Part shown: positions 47,581 through 60,999 of the stretch, piece by piece | Layout of the letters: the number at the start of each line of letters is the position of its first letter | Position numbering within the stretch: the first letter of the stretch is position 1 | DNA from: Liquidambar formosana | Lineage: Eukaryota > Streptophyta > Magnoliopsida > Saxifragales > Altingiaceae | Direction of reading: 5' to 3' | NCBI GenBank assembly: GCA_039720395.1 | Contig: CM077824.1 | Coordinates: forward strand, 28,520,586-28,584,585 | DNA length: 64,000 nt | Notes under the pieces: generated by a model | Database searches by the model: none | What the model was told of the DNA's origin: nothing | What the model saw: only the letters and a program-made list of their open reading frames with translations | Made by a program: the position numbers and the translations under genes

Positions 47581-50070
47581 TCTTATAGACCATTTCTATA
47601 GGATTCATTTTAGATTGGCTACCACTATATTTGTTCATACTATTATTCATATAATTCGTATATATGAAGGCATAGTTCTCTTTTTATGCGCTATACTTGT
47701 GATTTGTTATTTTTTTTAACATCTCACAGATAATATCAAGATGAATATTTTAGATGATACTGATTTGTTATATTGTTGCCCAAGTAAGAGCATATCTAGA
47801 ATAATATATGCAACTTTGATTTTACTAACATGCATTTTATTTAGTTACATGAATCAAAGTTTAAAGTTTCGTGTTTGAACATTTGGTGTGAGTATTTATA
47901 TATTATTATGTTACCATTTGGTCATATGAATTCTTATTTCTAAGAATCCCAAGCTATTAAGAATTTGATAGCTTGTTTTAAATTATGCTAAAATTAAAAT
48001 AAACAAAAAATGGTAATTCTAGAATGCCGCACAATGCTAGTATCTTTAAAGATAAGAGATAGAGATTCAAGGACCAAGGAATCGTATTAAAAAATATGGG
48101 CCACCACTCAGTTCATAGAACAGAGGAGTATTTGAGGGAAAGAAATTTACACAAAATGAATCTTTTATATCTTGTTTAGTGCGTGGTTAAGCTATTCATT
48201 TATTATCTATGAATTGGTATCTATTTCTCATATTTTTTAGAATATTTATTTTGTCCATGAGAATAAAGGAAAGAAGAACCTGGTGTAGGTCTCTTTCTTT
48301 CTATGTGATTATATAATTTATGCATTTTTGGGTATGTGTTTTAAAGTTTATATGACGATAATATAAAGTTAGCCATGGAAGGAAATAGTCACAAAAAATT
48401 GCATGAGTTATTATTTCTAAGAGTCTTAGAAAATTTGATAATAATCTCAATTTATTTATTAAGCATGTGGTGTTCTGGCCTGCTGTTGGGTATGAAACCC
48501 ATTAGTCCTATAAGTTATCTTCTATGCTGAAACCTATAAACTAATATTTAGAGACCAAGCAACAGTAAATAATTTTATATCCATAATTATATTTTGTCCC
48601 CATATGTGTAGATATATGCGAATTTTTATTATTGATGAATTAGATGGATTATATTGAAAAAAGATGTCTACTGACTTAATTAAAATTAAAAAAAAAAAAA
48701 AAAACAATTTCTACACTATTATATTTTTTATATTTCCATTAGAATAGCATGTTTTTGGCAGATGCAGTTCTAACCGATAGGAGGTGATAAATAGGTTTTA
48801 CATGTAGTGTATAGCCGTTGGTTTTTAGAGTTAATTATGGCTGGTGACTATTCTTTTTAGCCTTTATATATTGCTTTAAATGTTTGGTTCTTTATTGCTG
48901 ATAATGGCTGGAGTTAATCTTTTTTAATTTGGTGCGTTACTAGCAATTTTTCATTGTGCTATGTATGTACATACTTTGATACCAAACGATCACTTGTTCT
49001 TTCACCCATGTGTTATGTTTGAAGGTTTGTGATATATATATTTGGTCATCAACATTTTAGTAATATTGGAAGATATTGCTTTTAGTTAATAGACGGTCTT
49101 TTGTTATTATGTTAATTTATTTTTTGAGCCATTGGTGCATTATCATATTATTATGCTTTAATGCTATTAACATTTGCAGACTTTAATAGACAATGACTGT
49201 CGTTCTTAGCCGTTGATACTAGTGATGAATAATGGCTATGAATGCAGTGTTACACCATTTATTTACCTGGTGGTAATGTTGGATATAATATGTGTGGTTA
49301 CCTTTTTATGACTTTTTTATTTCAACCTAAGGAATGTGTTTATTATCCATACATAGTATATACTACCGCACCAACACTTGAGTTACTGAATATTGATCAT
49401 TTGGGAGTTTAGAGCTTGATCAATTGAGGCATATTAAAAATTAATTTTAAACTCTTTATTCGTTTTGTATCTATCCCTTATTTTTCTACCTCAATACTAT
49501 TCTAGACCATCATATCTTATGCTACCATTTTATTTTAGATGTTGGGTCACTATTTGAAGTGACTGAGAGAGTGTTATAACTCATAAAACTTACCTGGGCT
49601 AAAATTGTACTGGCTCATTTTTTTTTTAAATGCATTGGCCCGATAAATAAATATTTATATTTTGAATTATGGTGGCATATTTGAATGTGAGAATGCATGT
49701 TTTTGGTTTAATTTTCACTAAGCCCTTCTACAACTAAATTGTTGATCCAAATTAGATGGGATTAAGGCTTTACTGGAGAAAATTATAAAAATGTTAATTT
49801 TGGATGATTTTTATGGACTACTTGGAGACATGCATTTATGAAAAGGTGAATATTTTCCTATCTTATGTGTTCAGAATGAATTGGTGCATAAAGGAGTTTT
49901 TATATTTTGAGCTATGGGGCATTCTTTAATGTAAAAAAAAAAAAAAAAAAATTAAGTTATAGAATTTTTCTCAATATATATATCATGTGTTGATCTCTTA
50001 TTTTTAGAGAAGATATAAATATTTTATATTGCAGATGTGGATATATTCATTTAAATCCACAAATAGTGGG
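47580..50070. other. Non-coding interior of the copia element
   Basis: About 2.5 kb of very AT-rich DNA where gag-pol should be. No zinc knuckle, integrase or RT motif was found in any frame. Origin unknown: it may be acquired filler or heavily decayed sequence. Confidence 0.5.
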
Positions 50071-50074
50071 GGTT

Positions 50075-50755
50075 AACAAATTGTACTCGACCTGATATTG
50101 CATATGCTGTTAGTAGATTGAGTAGATATACTCATAATCCTAGTAGAGATCATTGGACTGCGTTGTATAGAGTACTTCGATATTTGAAAGGAACTATTTA
50201 TTATAGTTTATTTTATAATGGTTTTCCTTCTATATTAGAAGGGTATTGTGATGCTAACTGGATTTCAGATTCAGATTAAACAAAATCTACTGGCAATTAT
50301 GTGTTTACACTTGGTGGAGGTGCAGTATATTGGAAGTCTACCAGGCAAACATGCATAGCTTGGTCTACTATGGAGTCTGAATTCATTGCCTTAGAGAAGG
50401 CAAGTACAGAGGCTGAGTGGCCTTAGAGAAGGCAAGTACAGAGGCTGAGTGGCTCAGAAACCTCTTAACAGATATTCCTATCTAGATAAGACCAGCTCCA
50501 TCCGTGTTTCTATATTGTGATAGCCAGGCTGCTATAGCCAAAGCTAAGAGTAAATCCTATAATGGGAAGAGTAGGCATATACGCCTAAGACATAACATAG
50601 TGAGGCAATTGCTTAGTGATGGGGTTATATCCCTTGACTTTGTGAGGTCAGAGTTGAATTTGGCCAATCCTCTGACAAAACCACTAGGTAGAAATCTAGT
50701 GAGTAATACATTGAGGGGAATGGGACTAATGCCTATAACAAAGGGTCAACAGTGA
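50075..50755 (+). pseudogene. RNase H remnant of copia pol
   Basis: The frames contain [16 protein letters not shown], then [11 protein letters not shown] and [16 protein letters not shown], and finally FLYCDSQAAIAKAKSKSYNG, KSRHIRLRHNIVRQLL and a C-terminal NLANPLTKPL segment. These are the ordered motifs at the end of copia RNase H. There is an in-frame stop at about 50278, and a 32-bp tandem duplication (50389-50420 and 50421-50452) shifts the frame. The upstream RT is missing. Ends with a stop near 50755. Confidence 0.85.
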
Positions 50756-51312
50756 TGGTAACCCAACCTATATGAATGGAGATCCCAGGAATTAGGTTTA
50801 TATGGGTAACAACAAGTCACTGGTTGGCTTGGAGTGCACTATCAATTTTATAATATTTTGAGAGTCCCTTCCTATGATGTAGATAGTGCAAACTACAACG
50901 TGTAAAGGTTGAGTTTTAACTCTTAATGGATTTCATAGTCCTTGTTGGGTGATGTGTTTAGTTGTAGTGCACACTTGATGGATCCACCTATATGAATGTG
51001 GAAGTGGGGCCGCTTCCTATGAGAACTTGGGCAGGTTCTCTAGAGCATTCATGAATTTCCAAGTATGGCGCATGGCCTATTCGTGCCACCCAGATCAGAA
51101 GAACTCAGAATTCGAGAATTGGATATGGGTTGTAAGTCAATTGATTCACGCTAAGGAATTTTGGTTCATAGAAATTTTATATTTCACCAGTTTTCTGTGG
51201 GTCACTGCTTACATATCCTAGGTTTGGTTCATAGTCCAAAAGACACCATAACCGATGCATTAAGTTCTCACGCTCCTTTCTTTCTTTTTGTATTTTTGAA
51301 ATATGTGGGGAT

Positions 51313-52181
51313 TGTTGTATTTTAAGTATAAAATAAGTATTTCAAAAATCCAAAGTTTTTCTTGAAAGAGTTTTAGTGGGCTTATATAGTATCTCACTTA
51401 TTATATATGGTGTCATGTGGTGGGATGTAGGGAGTCCCCATATGCGCATGAGACAGAGCTCAATCGAGTGATTTGCAGGATAGGGGTCCGAAAATTGACT
51501 TAGTCGGGCACGTCACGAGCGTACGATGTGCGCGCAAGGTGGGGTGCAAATCCCGAATATTTGGCTTCGCGTGTGCGGGTAGGTTGACCCGTATTTTGCT
51601 ACTTTGATTTTTGGATTACTGGGTTATCCATGACCCAGTTCAACAACCCATTTTAAACCAATAAATTTTATGACCGTTTTATGACCAGTTGGGAATTTAT
51701 AACCGGATTTATTTTATGATTTTATGATTGTTGGAATTCTTTATTTTATGACTGTTGGGATTTATATCAAAATTTATTTTGTGTTTTATACCAGGATTTA
51801 ATGTGTTTTATTGTGTGACCGTTTTTGACTGTTGGGTTCTTTTTCCTAAAGCTTAATATACCAGCTATTTGGTTTAGCAGAAGATAGAAAATACAAAGTC
51901 TTTTCGTTTTCATTTTACAATTTCGTTTTTCATAGAAAGGAGCATTCTGAGTTCTTTATTTTTCCTCCTACACTTGCGAGTGCACGCTTGTGGGAGTCCG
52001 GTTGTTGAATCCTGGAGGGTAGAGCGCTGTGACCTACTACACCGAGTTGAATACTCAGAGGGGCGAAACTACTCTTAAGGACAGTGCCTTGTACACGCCT
52101 CAACCGACACTGTTTGTATTTCTGCAATTCTTGTACTAGTTTTATTTTATACAGTAGCATCTACTCTATTATTTTCCAATA
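51313..52181 (+). repeat. 3' LTR of the copia element
   Basis: 869 bp, partner of 46561-47426. Its last bases CCAATA differ by one transition from the left copy. The preceding purines TGTGGGGAT serve as PPT. Confidence 0.9.
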
Positions 52182-52400
52182 GAAATAAATCAATAAACTG
52201 ATTTATTATTTCAAGTTTATAAAATGACTGTTGAAATAAATCAATAAGCTGATTTATAATTTGAAGTTTATTGTGGCTTATGACTATTGAAATAAATCAA
52301 TGAGCTGATTTATTATTTGAAGTTTATTATGGTTTATAATGTTGAAATAAATCAATGAGTTGATTTATTATTGAGAATCATTGTGATTTATTATATTTGA

Positions 52401-53089
52401 ATTGTGACTAAAAATGGGTAGACAGTTGAGATTGAGTCATCCCTATAGGTAGTGCACTATTATACAGTGTTGGCAAGAGGTTAATAAACTATATACACAT
52501 ATGCATGAGGTATATGTGCTATGGTTGAATTCTGTTGTACATTTGGTATAAGACCTATGTATATTGGATTGTAAATTAATGAGTTTTTGCAAGTCACAAT
52601 ATGAGAAAGGTATGCAGGTATGAGAATTGAGATGAAGTTATTTAATGCTTTTGTGTTATATCTTAAGAAAAGATGACTATAAAATATATAAATGTTGATT
52701 GATAATAAGACTGTGCTTGTATTAAATACACAAGATAAGGAATTCGTCATCACTAAGCCGTAGTGCTTATAATGTAATTTTAAATAACATTTTAGGGTGA
52801 AAGTTGAACGAGTACTTGAGAAGAATTTTTGTGGAGCTTGATCTTTACAAAGAAAAAGTTAATGTTTTGTAGAACTGATAAGAGTAACAGTTTGTATGTA
52901 TATGTTGTAACTCTAATGTATGAAATCTCTAAGCTCCAGGAAGACAAGTATAACTTAACCATAGTTTAAGTTTTATTTTGAGAACTAAACAATGATGATA
53001 TCCAAATTGATAGCAGATAAGTCTTCAAGGGTCGTGAAAGATGGGCTTTTGGTTACAAAAGGGAATCTACTTTTTTGTTTCCTTCCAAA
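52401..53089. other. No gene recognised
   Basis: AT-rich spacer between the tandem repeat and the probable organelle-derived block. Only chance ORFs. Confidence 0.5.
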
Positions 53090-53834
53090 ATCTTTATTTT
53101 TTCAATAACTTAGACAATTCTCTTCTAGTATAGGGAAGTCTACTGGTAGGAATTCTTAGGGCGTATTACAATTTTTCACCGAAGGGGTGGATTGAAGCGA
53201 TTACAGGACAAAGATCGATTCTCTCGCACGATCTCTTGAGAAGACTCACTCGTGTCAAACCCTCTACTTGAGTCGATGGCATCGTCAACGAAGACTATAG
53301 GAAATAAATTCAGCTATGGGATAGAGTCACCCGAATCTGGATGCAACAGAGAGAGAGAGAGATCCTGTTGCGTGAGCAACATGACTGTGCGTTATATGTG
53401 CTCTACAGGCCGCGCTCCATTTTTCTTCCCAACAAACCCATTTATCTTTTTATTCGGAAGATGGATGTTGCAGTTCGGTTTGCTCAATAAAGAGAGTTAT
53501 AGATTTGTAAGATCATGATAGAATCCCCTTACTTGATAAGGGCGTTAGCACACTTCAACTACTATAGCAGCCTGCGGAAAAGGCTCTAGAGACCCTACTC
53601 CTAAGTTGGAGCAACAAGCAACGGATTGAGCGCATCTTTCCCCTTTATTTATTTTATATAAGTAAGGTTTTCAAAAGGTGAAACTTAAGTTAACCATTAC
53701 ACACATCCTTCTATTGGTAGGTATGCTTCTTTTGCACTCAGCAATATTGACTTCTCTAGTATTCGCTTCTTAATCCACTCCTTCCTTCACTGCCTTTTCA
53801 AGTCAATGGGATTCCCTTGACTCCATAGGGTTGT

Positions 53835-53907
53835 TGTTGGCTCTAATTCCTCACCACTGACGCAAGGATTTTCAATCCTTTGCTCTAACCAACTGAGCTA
53901 CCTAAAC
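53835..53907 (-). pseudogene. tRNA-Phe (GAA) remnant, mitochondrial type
   Basis: On the minus strand it reads GTTTAGGTAGCTCAGTTGG, an anticodon stem-loop AAGGA-TTGAAAA-TCCTT with anticodon GAA, then GCGTCAGTGG. This resembles the native plant mitochondrial tRNA-Phe more than the plastid or nuclear forms. The T arm and acceptor 3' strand are degenerate, so it cannot fold fully. Confidence 0.65.
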
Positions 53908-54599
53908 CACTTTCCTAAAGTTTATTTTCTTCATCAAATAGCACTTTACCTTACCAATTGACTAGTAAAGGAAAAGAAATGATCACTCAACTTTATCAAC
54001 TCTACCCGGTATTCGATCATTACTTCCCGATCATTTGGAACAGAGCTTTTTTTTTTCTTTTTTTTCGTGTTGTTTAACTAGTTGTCCCTCCCTCTGGCGC
54101 TTAGCTTGCTCGTGTAAGAACTTCATATCATCTTGTTACCTTGACTTCAGACTTGAGTATAGAACATTGTCCTATTCTTTTATCATAAACTTGGCTATTG
54201 CCAGAGAAGACATCTATGTTATACTAACAAATAGAGCAGACATGGCAAGATACATATTAATTAAAAGAATGAGCCAAAACCGAACAAGCAAGGCCAAAGA
54301 CAAATGTTGACTTAAGAAGGAAGCTTGCGGGCTCAAGCCCTTTATTAGTAAGCTTCAAGGAGCTCCTTTCTTTTATGTGCATTCAAACTACTCTACGACC
54401 ACCATGTGAGACCTATTTACTTCTTTTACGACTTATTCAACTCGAAAAACCTCAACCTTCCATCCAAGGCACATTAGCATAGCGTACTCCTCCTATTCAA
54501 GCTATTTTTATAAGTTGCCTGTTAGCTTAGTAGTTGCGAGACCTGTTAAGTTCTGCTCTTCCCATTTGATCCTACAAGCCTTTAATTTTTGTTTTGATG

Positions 54600-54785
54600 G
54601 ATTTCACTAAGTATGGTATAGGGATGGCTTTGGTTGGTTCTAAGAACTCTATCCCTAAGATGACCTTGAAATTGTATAGGGGTGCCCCTTTTTTCTTTCA
54701 AGGAAATTAGTCGTCTCTTTCCATCCTTCTATTTGTAGCTCCACACCTTTTGCAATGCCATGGATTGGTTTCGTGGCACTTTATG
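54600..54785 (-). pseudogene. Ty3/gypsy protease fragment
   Basis: The minus-strand frames encode TKPIHGIAKGVELQIEGWK and, after a shift, FKVILGIEFLEPTKAIPIP. This is the pattern downstream of the catalytic DTGA of plant gypsy aspartic proteases. The catalytic part itself was not recognised. A short isolated relic. Confidence 0.6.
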
Positions 54786-57700
54786 TTTGGAGGGCAACTT
54801 GTTTGTTTTTCTGCCAGATGCGGTATTCTCAATGATTCTTACTGACTTTTTGTCATGCCTAAAAGCCAAAGCTGAGCAAACTTCAAAGCCTGGTCACTCC
54901 TACTATCTGTTATGAAGTAGGATCCTCGAAACAAACCCGCGAACTCTGCCAATAAAGGGGTTAAGCACCATATCGGCCCTATTAGTTTGTTTTCAAATTC
55001 TTTTTTTCATATGAATGAAAAGACTATCTACTCATGCACATGCCTATTTCACTTTAAAGAGGTATCAGAGTGGAATTTTGGGTAAATCCCTTTGGATTTC
55101 TGCTAATTCTCTTCTTATTGCACTATATCTAAGTTTGACGATTACAGTAGAGCGCTATCTACAGCGGCTGTTGCTAAGGAAGAACCTTTGTGATCAGCTA
55201 GAAGCTTTTGGTATGAAAAACTAGGACGTCAGTAATTTTAGTTAGATTATGAAGGTTTTCAATAAATAAATATGATGGGATAAGGCAATCTTTGCTATTA
55301 TGTTAACATAACCCTTCCATATTTTATTAATGCAAAGGTGTATGAGAAGATGTATACATATAAGAAGATGAACAGGCTGAGCCTTTCTTCTAAGCCCAGC
55401 TTAAAGTGGGACAGGCCATTCTGTTAACAGATAAGCCTTATAAGCAACATAATATTTGATAACAACATAGCTTTATTCTAACAACATCACTAATAATGAA
55501 TGGGGAAAGGTTTTCTAGACGGGCATGTAGATACCTTCTCGAGATGAACCCCTTTACGATTGTAGCTTTATATCCCGTCGTGTTATTAGCAGTCTAGTTA
55601 GTGTTTGAGGTAGCAGTAGCTATTAGGTCTGTTAACGAAGGAGTTGGGTAGTGAATGAATGGTTTCTTCACTAGCTTGTGTTTTATTTTTTGAGATTCTT
55701 CCCTTCCCTAAAGCCAATCGGCAACTGAAGTGAGCCTTCGTATTGCTAGTGTGGAGTAAAGGTATTTAAAGGTGAACATAGATGTCCTTAACAAATCACT
55801 AACACCTCGATCTAACCATCAATTTGCTACGTTGAATCAGCCTAAACTGCCCTTGTTAAAATAGCATAACATCTAGGTGTAGATATTGATCGAGATGGAG
55901 ATGAAGAAAAGAGTAAGCAGTAAAGATCCCATTATTCTTTTCCTTTCCCCACTTTCCTTTTTAGCTCTATCTCTAAAAAAGCCTGATTCCATTTGTTAGA
56001 TTTCTTTTTTGTGGTTAAATCCATAAGTAGCTTGGTCCATCTTTTCCATTTCATATATATTCAAGGAACCGCATAGCCCTCGATTTATGTGCTATTTATC
56101 CATTCTTACTTTTCGAATTCACAACCTTAGACCATCCTTTATCCCACTTGCGATAGATCTGCCTTAATGGGAGATAAGATCTACATGGAACGTTCATTTA
56201 ATTGATAATTCCACTAGAATGTGATTAGTTGGTGCTAGAAGGATTGGAATAACGGACCTTCACAAAGAAGTATTGCATTATTTACTAATGAGTGGTATTA
56301 TTAGAACCACCAGTGCTAGACTCATACCATACAAGTTTGTCGTCTAAATTCAGGAGGAAAAGACTCTAACAACGACATAGGAAATGGGACCGCAAAATGG
56401 TGATCAAAAGTCCCTCCGTAGTATCTCATAAGACATACAAAACAACACTTCGAATATAGGGCAACATTTAGCTAGCCTACCTTACAGCGAAACTAAATAA
56501 GTCAACAGACAACGCGTGTAACTCTTTAAGGAGATCAGGTTCCTTCAAAAGGAGGGGAGGACCCTTGCGAAGTAGCTCCGTAGGTAAAAGGGTCCCATCG
56601 GTCTGGAGGTTTCCCTCTCGTTTACTTGAGCCAACCATTCTTTCCCCTCTGCTTCACTCTCATCCTATGAATTGTCTAAGTACTCTTAGCTTTCCCTAGG
56701 ACCCTGCTAGACCTTCTTCTCTCTATCCTTCCCTTAAAGAGCTTTAGGAACTCAAGGAAGAAAAAGAATATTCGTCCTTTGAGTTACTCTCATGAATAGG
56801 GAGCAATAGCTTAGGGATTCCCTTTAAAGAAGATTTAGAGAATAGAGGCAAAGCGAATGAGTCAGTATAGCATTCCAGTACTCATGGTCTTAAATATTAC
56901 TAATATCCGCGATATATTGGCGTATCAATGTGTTCTGATACAAAAAATCCCTAATAAATCGTTGTAGCAAAATATTGTGGAGAGATCGTCGATATTATCG
57001 ATATATCGATAATATCTCGATATCTTGTCAACTAACAGCTATTATCGTGTACATATCAACGATATATATCGATATATTGGTGATATGTATCTCACATGCT
57101 TCCTTTTTGCTTTTTCAGCCTTTCCTTTGTGCTTTTCAGACTTTTCTTTTGGTGAATGATTTTAGCAGCATTGGGGAAAGAATTCAGCTACTTTTTGGCA
57201 ACGTTTTCAACTGCATTTTGCAGCTTTGGGACATGAATGCTTGCATGTTTTGCATGATTTGCATTATGTTTTTTTTTTTTTTAAAAAAAAAAATTTATTT
57301 ATGATTTGCATGTTTTGCATGATTTGCTTTACTTTTCTTACCCTTGTTGAATGCACTAACATGTTATGATGAGCCTATGAATGGAATATGCTGCTCTTAG
57401 CTTTTTTTTTTACTTTTTAGCATCACACCTACTTTTATTTATTTATTTATTTTATTTTTATGACGGGAAGTTCCTTTTTCTAGCATGTTATGCATGGAAA
57501 TATCGAATATGCAGCTCTTAGCTATGATGGGCATCTCCTTTTTCAATTTTTCTAACATGCAACTGAATGGAAATATAGAATGTATAGCTCTTAGCTTGTC
57601 ATTTTTTTTTACTTTTTGGCATTACACTGACTTTTTATGATGGGCGGCTCCTTTTTTCAATTTTTTACTTTTCAGCATCACATCTACTTTTTTTATGATT

Positions 57701-58191
57701 CAAATTCAGCCTTCCCATGAAGGGTTGAATAGTGGAGTATGCACTAACATTTAATCAGCTTTTCAACAACCTTTTCTATCATACATTCACCCCTTAAAAT
57801 TTCACACACACAAACTAACACACATATATATTAATATATGACTTCACTCCTCACAATTACATACACAAACCGACTCATTCGGGCAACAAGGATTGAAAGC
57901 TTATCGGTATTAGGCAGTATAAAACATACCATCCTAGCTAAGGACTTGAGGCTTTTCAGGTTTGTGAGTAAGCTATGTAAGTATTAACCAGGTAATGATT
58001 AACCACCCTCACATGTAAGTATGTAGTATGTAACTGTCTATTTTTTATTATGTAGAACATATACGTATTTATGATTTTATATGAGTAAGCTGTAAGCCAT
58101 CATTATAAATTTATAATATATATAAATTAATCATTTATATTTGTATAATTGTATTTATATTATTATATATTGCACTTAGAGAGTAAGAGAC

Positions 58192-60997
58192 CTAGAGACT
58201 TGCACTAAGAATGTCTTCAGGAAAAGGAAGACAAGTTGGTCATGTGTGGAGCCATAGAGCTCGGCTAGAGGGGAGAGGGGAAAGTAGGAGGCATTTCATG
58301 TAATTATTGTCACTAGACATGGAAGAGTGGTGGAGCCATTAAAATACCATTTATCGGGCTTAAATCCAAAACATAATATAGCAGTTTACAATAATGTGCC
58401 TCCACAAGTGAAAGATAAGATTAAAAGGCTTTTAGTGAGAAAGGCTGCAGGAAAAGTAGAAAAAAAATCGAAATATGGAGGCTGTTCAAGAGGAGCTAAG
58501 GAGAGGCTTAATGCCACAAATAGTCAATGATGACGATGATGATAATGATGTTATTATGTATCCATATGATTTGCTTATGCATGAAAGAGCTTCCTACAAT
58601 CAGGCATATCACGAGTCACAAGCTATTGAATAGGATTTAGATCAAAGGAGAAGATTTTAATCACAAGGTGGCCCTAGTAGTTATGATGCTGGTGCATGGT
58701 TTAGGTTCAGGTACAAGCAGAAGTCAAGGACCTCCACTTAAATGCGATCATAGCGTTTGAGAGCCAAAAACTCGTATTCTCGTTATTCCTTCTTTCTACA
58801 AAACAGATAAGGCAAAACAACGGAATATTAAGGATGCATTTAGTCAAGGAAAGATAAAAGAGGGCTTGAGTAGATTAGTTTCAAAATTCTTTATACATGA
58901 GAATGTCACGCTAGAGAAAGCATCCTCACATCACTTCAAATATATGATTGCTAGAGCTTAAGACAGTAGAACAGGCAGTTCAAACTCCTATCTTATATGA
59001 GATCAGAATTAAATATCTAGATATGGAGGTAATTACTAACGTATTACTAATTGCTAATTTTTATTTAATATTGGGTTTTTGTGTTTATCTGACTTTTCTT
59101 AAATTTCATGTTTACAGGTTGTAGAGATGGATACATATGTTAAGAGTATCAAGCCATTGTGGAAGACACATGGCTACACTATTATGTGTGATGGATGGAT
59201 AGGTCTTACTAAAATGTCCATCAACTTTATGGTATATTCTAAAGGAAAACAATCTTCCTGAGGTCAGTCCATGCTTCAAATAAAATTAAGGATCACACGT
59301 ACATTTATGGTTTAATAAAAAAAGTTGTGCAAGAAGTTGGAAGGAAAAATGTAGTACAATTGGTGATAGATAATGGTAGCTATTATCTGAAGGCATGGAA
59401 GAAGTTAATAGAAAAATATAATTTATACTGGACACTTTGCGTTGCACATTGCGTCGACTTGATATTTGAGAAGATTGCTTAGAAATATAGCATTAAAGAC
59501 CTAATCAAAGATGGGAGGGCAATCACAAACTTTATATACAACCACAACTGATTGTTGGCTACAATGAGGCAATATTGTGGAAGGGATATTATGCGACCCG
59601 GTGCTACTCAGTTTGCAACAAATTACATTACCCTTGAAAGCTTGATAAAGAGAAGGGTGGGAATGGAATCTCTTTTCACTTCAGGTGAATGGAATGAACA
59701 TCCCCTGTCTAGAACAACACTAGGTCGTTAAGTAGAATCTTTGATACTAAGCCACAATTTATGGGACAAGGTTGTAAAGGTCTATGGTATTTATGAATCT
59801 CTATACAGACTGCTACGCCTTGTTGATAGTGAAGTCTATTCGACGTTGGGTGTGGTTTATAAATCATTCAACATAATGAAATAAACAATTGAACAAAATA
59901 ATAGAAACATAGCATGGGTTTTAAGAGCTATAAGGGATCGATGGGATAAATCAATCGATCATCCCTTGTTGTCGGCAGGTATAATTTTTATAACTTCCAT
60001 GTTTAACTTCATGTATCTATATTGTATATATATTTTTTCGTTAAAGACTCAAATCGAAATTAATTCTATATTTCTATTTCATTTCAATTGAAAGCTAGCG
60101 TACTACTTAAACCCAAGGTACCAATATAAAAACAACATTAGTGAGGACCCAACCCTTACCTAATGCAGTGCTTGAAGTATATTAAAAGTTAAAACCAGAT
60201 TCTCAAATGGCTAGACATATTGGAAATGAGTTAACACTATAGGTTGTAGGCTGTAGGCCTGTAGGAATAAATATTATAATTTTTTAGTTAAAATATATTC
60301 TACAAAAATGGCTGATGAAAAGTTTTGATTGTAGATTATAATGTTTCAAGAAGCAAAGGGTAAATTTGGAGAAAGACTCGTTGTCCTATCTAGGGAAACC
60401 ATGACACCTTGTGCGTAATTGCGTATATACATTAAATATATTTCTTATGAGTTTATGGCATATCATTGACTTCACTCTCACTAATGAGTTTATTTTATTT
60501 TGTGGTAGCTGATTGGTGGAGCATACATACATGGGACTTTTGTTCCAACATTAAGATAATTGGCTATGAAAATACTGTCATAAACTGCATCTTCCTTAGC
60601 ATGTGAGTGGAATTGGAGCACATTTTCCCGCATTCATATAAAGCAACGAAATCGATTGGCCTATGAAAAGCTTTAAAAGCTACTATATTGCTATTATAAC
60701 ATGAGGCTTTGGATTAAGGATTTAGAAGCTAAGAGGGAAAGGGCAGTAGAGTTAGAGTACCTAAATTTGCTTGATATATCAATTGAGCTAGGAGAAGCAA
60801 ATGAGAATCCTCTATACAAGTGGATTCGACCATCACATATAGATGGGCCAGAGGGTGAACCTCATCCACAAGTGGCACAAGAAGCTCAAAACCTTGGGAT
60901 TAATGTTGAAAGAGTTATAGCTGAAGAGGTTTTATCAAGCAATGATAATTCATTTGATGATGCAATGGGGGGAATGATGGGAGAGGAAATTACATAG
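58192..60997 (+). pseudogene. hAT transposase: BED finger, DUF659 and dimerisation domain
   Basis: A BED-like zinc finger lies near 58299-58370 (CNYCH, then a shifted KYHLSGL). The DUF659/RNase H-like catalytic part covers about 59120-60000, with VKSIKPLWKTHG, IMCDGWIGLTKMSINFMVYS and TNFIYNHN-like segments. The C-terminal hAT dimerisation region lies at 60505-60690, with EWSTFSRIHIKQRNRLAYEKL-like text in shifting frames, followed by an acidic tail (60701-60997). At least a dozen stops and shifts occur. This domain order is typical of plant hAT transposases. Confidence 0.85.
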
Positions 60998-60999
60998 GT

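Larger units (their letters stand above)
46561..52181 (+). mobile_element. Internally deleted Ty1/copia retrotransposon with both LTRs
   Basis: LTRs 46561-47426 and 51313-52181 start TGTTGTATTTTAAG and end CCAACA or CCAATA, flanked by the 5-bp duplication GAAAT (46556-46560 and 52182-52186). I count about 20 differences between the LTRs by eye, so the insertion is fairly recent. The interior keeps a short gag start and an RNase H end, with no recognisable integrase or RT. A purine tract (TGTGGGGA) precedes the right LTR. Non-autonomous. Confidence 0.9.
46430..52400. repeat. About 60-bp tandem repeat split by a copia insertion
   Basis: Units built on AAATCAATGAGCTGATTTAT occur before (about 46430-46560) and after (52182-52400) the copia element at 46561-52181. 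Each unit has a palindromic core and a GTGGCTTATGACTRTTG tail. The element landed inside one unit. Confidence 0.8.
53090..56882. other. Probable nuclear insertion of mitochondrial DNA
   Basis: The base composition and style change here to higher GC with no TA microsatellites. The block contains a mitochondrial-type tRNA-Phe remnant and phrases such as AGCAACGGATTGAGCGCATC that I associate with plant mitochondrial spacers. A gypsy protease fragment inside (54600-54785) is compatible, since plant mitochondrial genomes often hold retroelement pieces. The right flank resumes at 62054 after a hAT insertion. Exact borders unknown. Confidence 0.5.
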
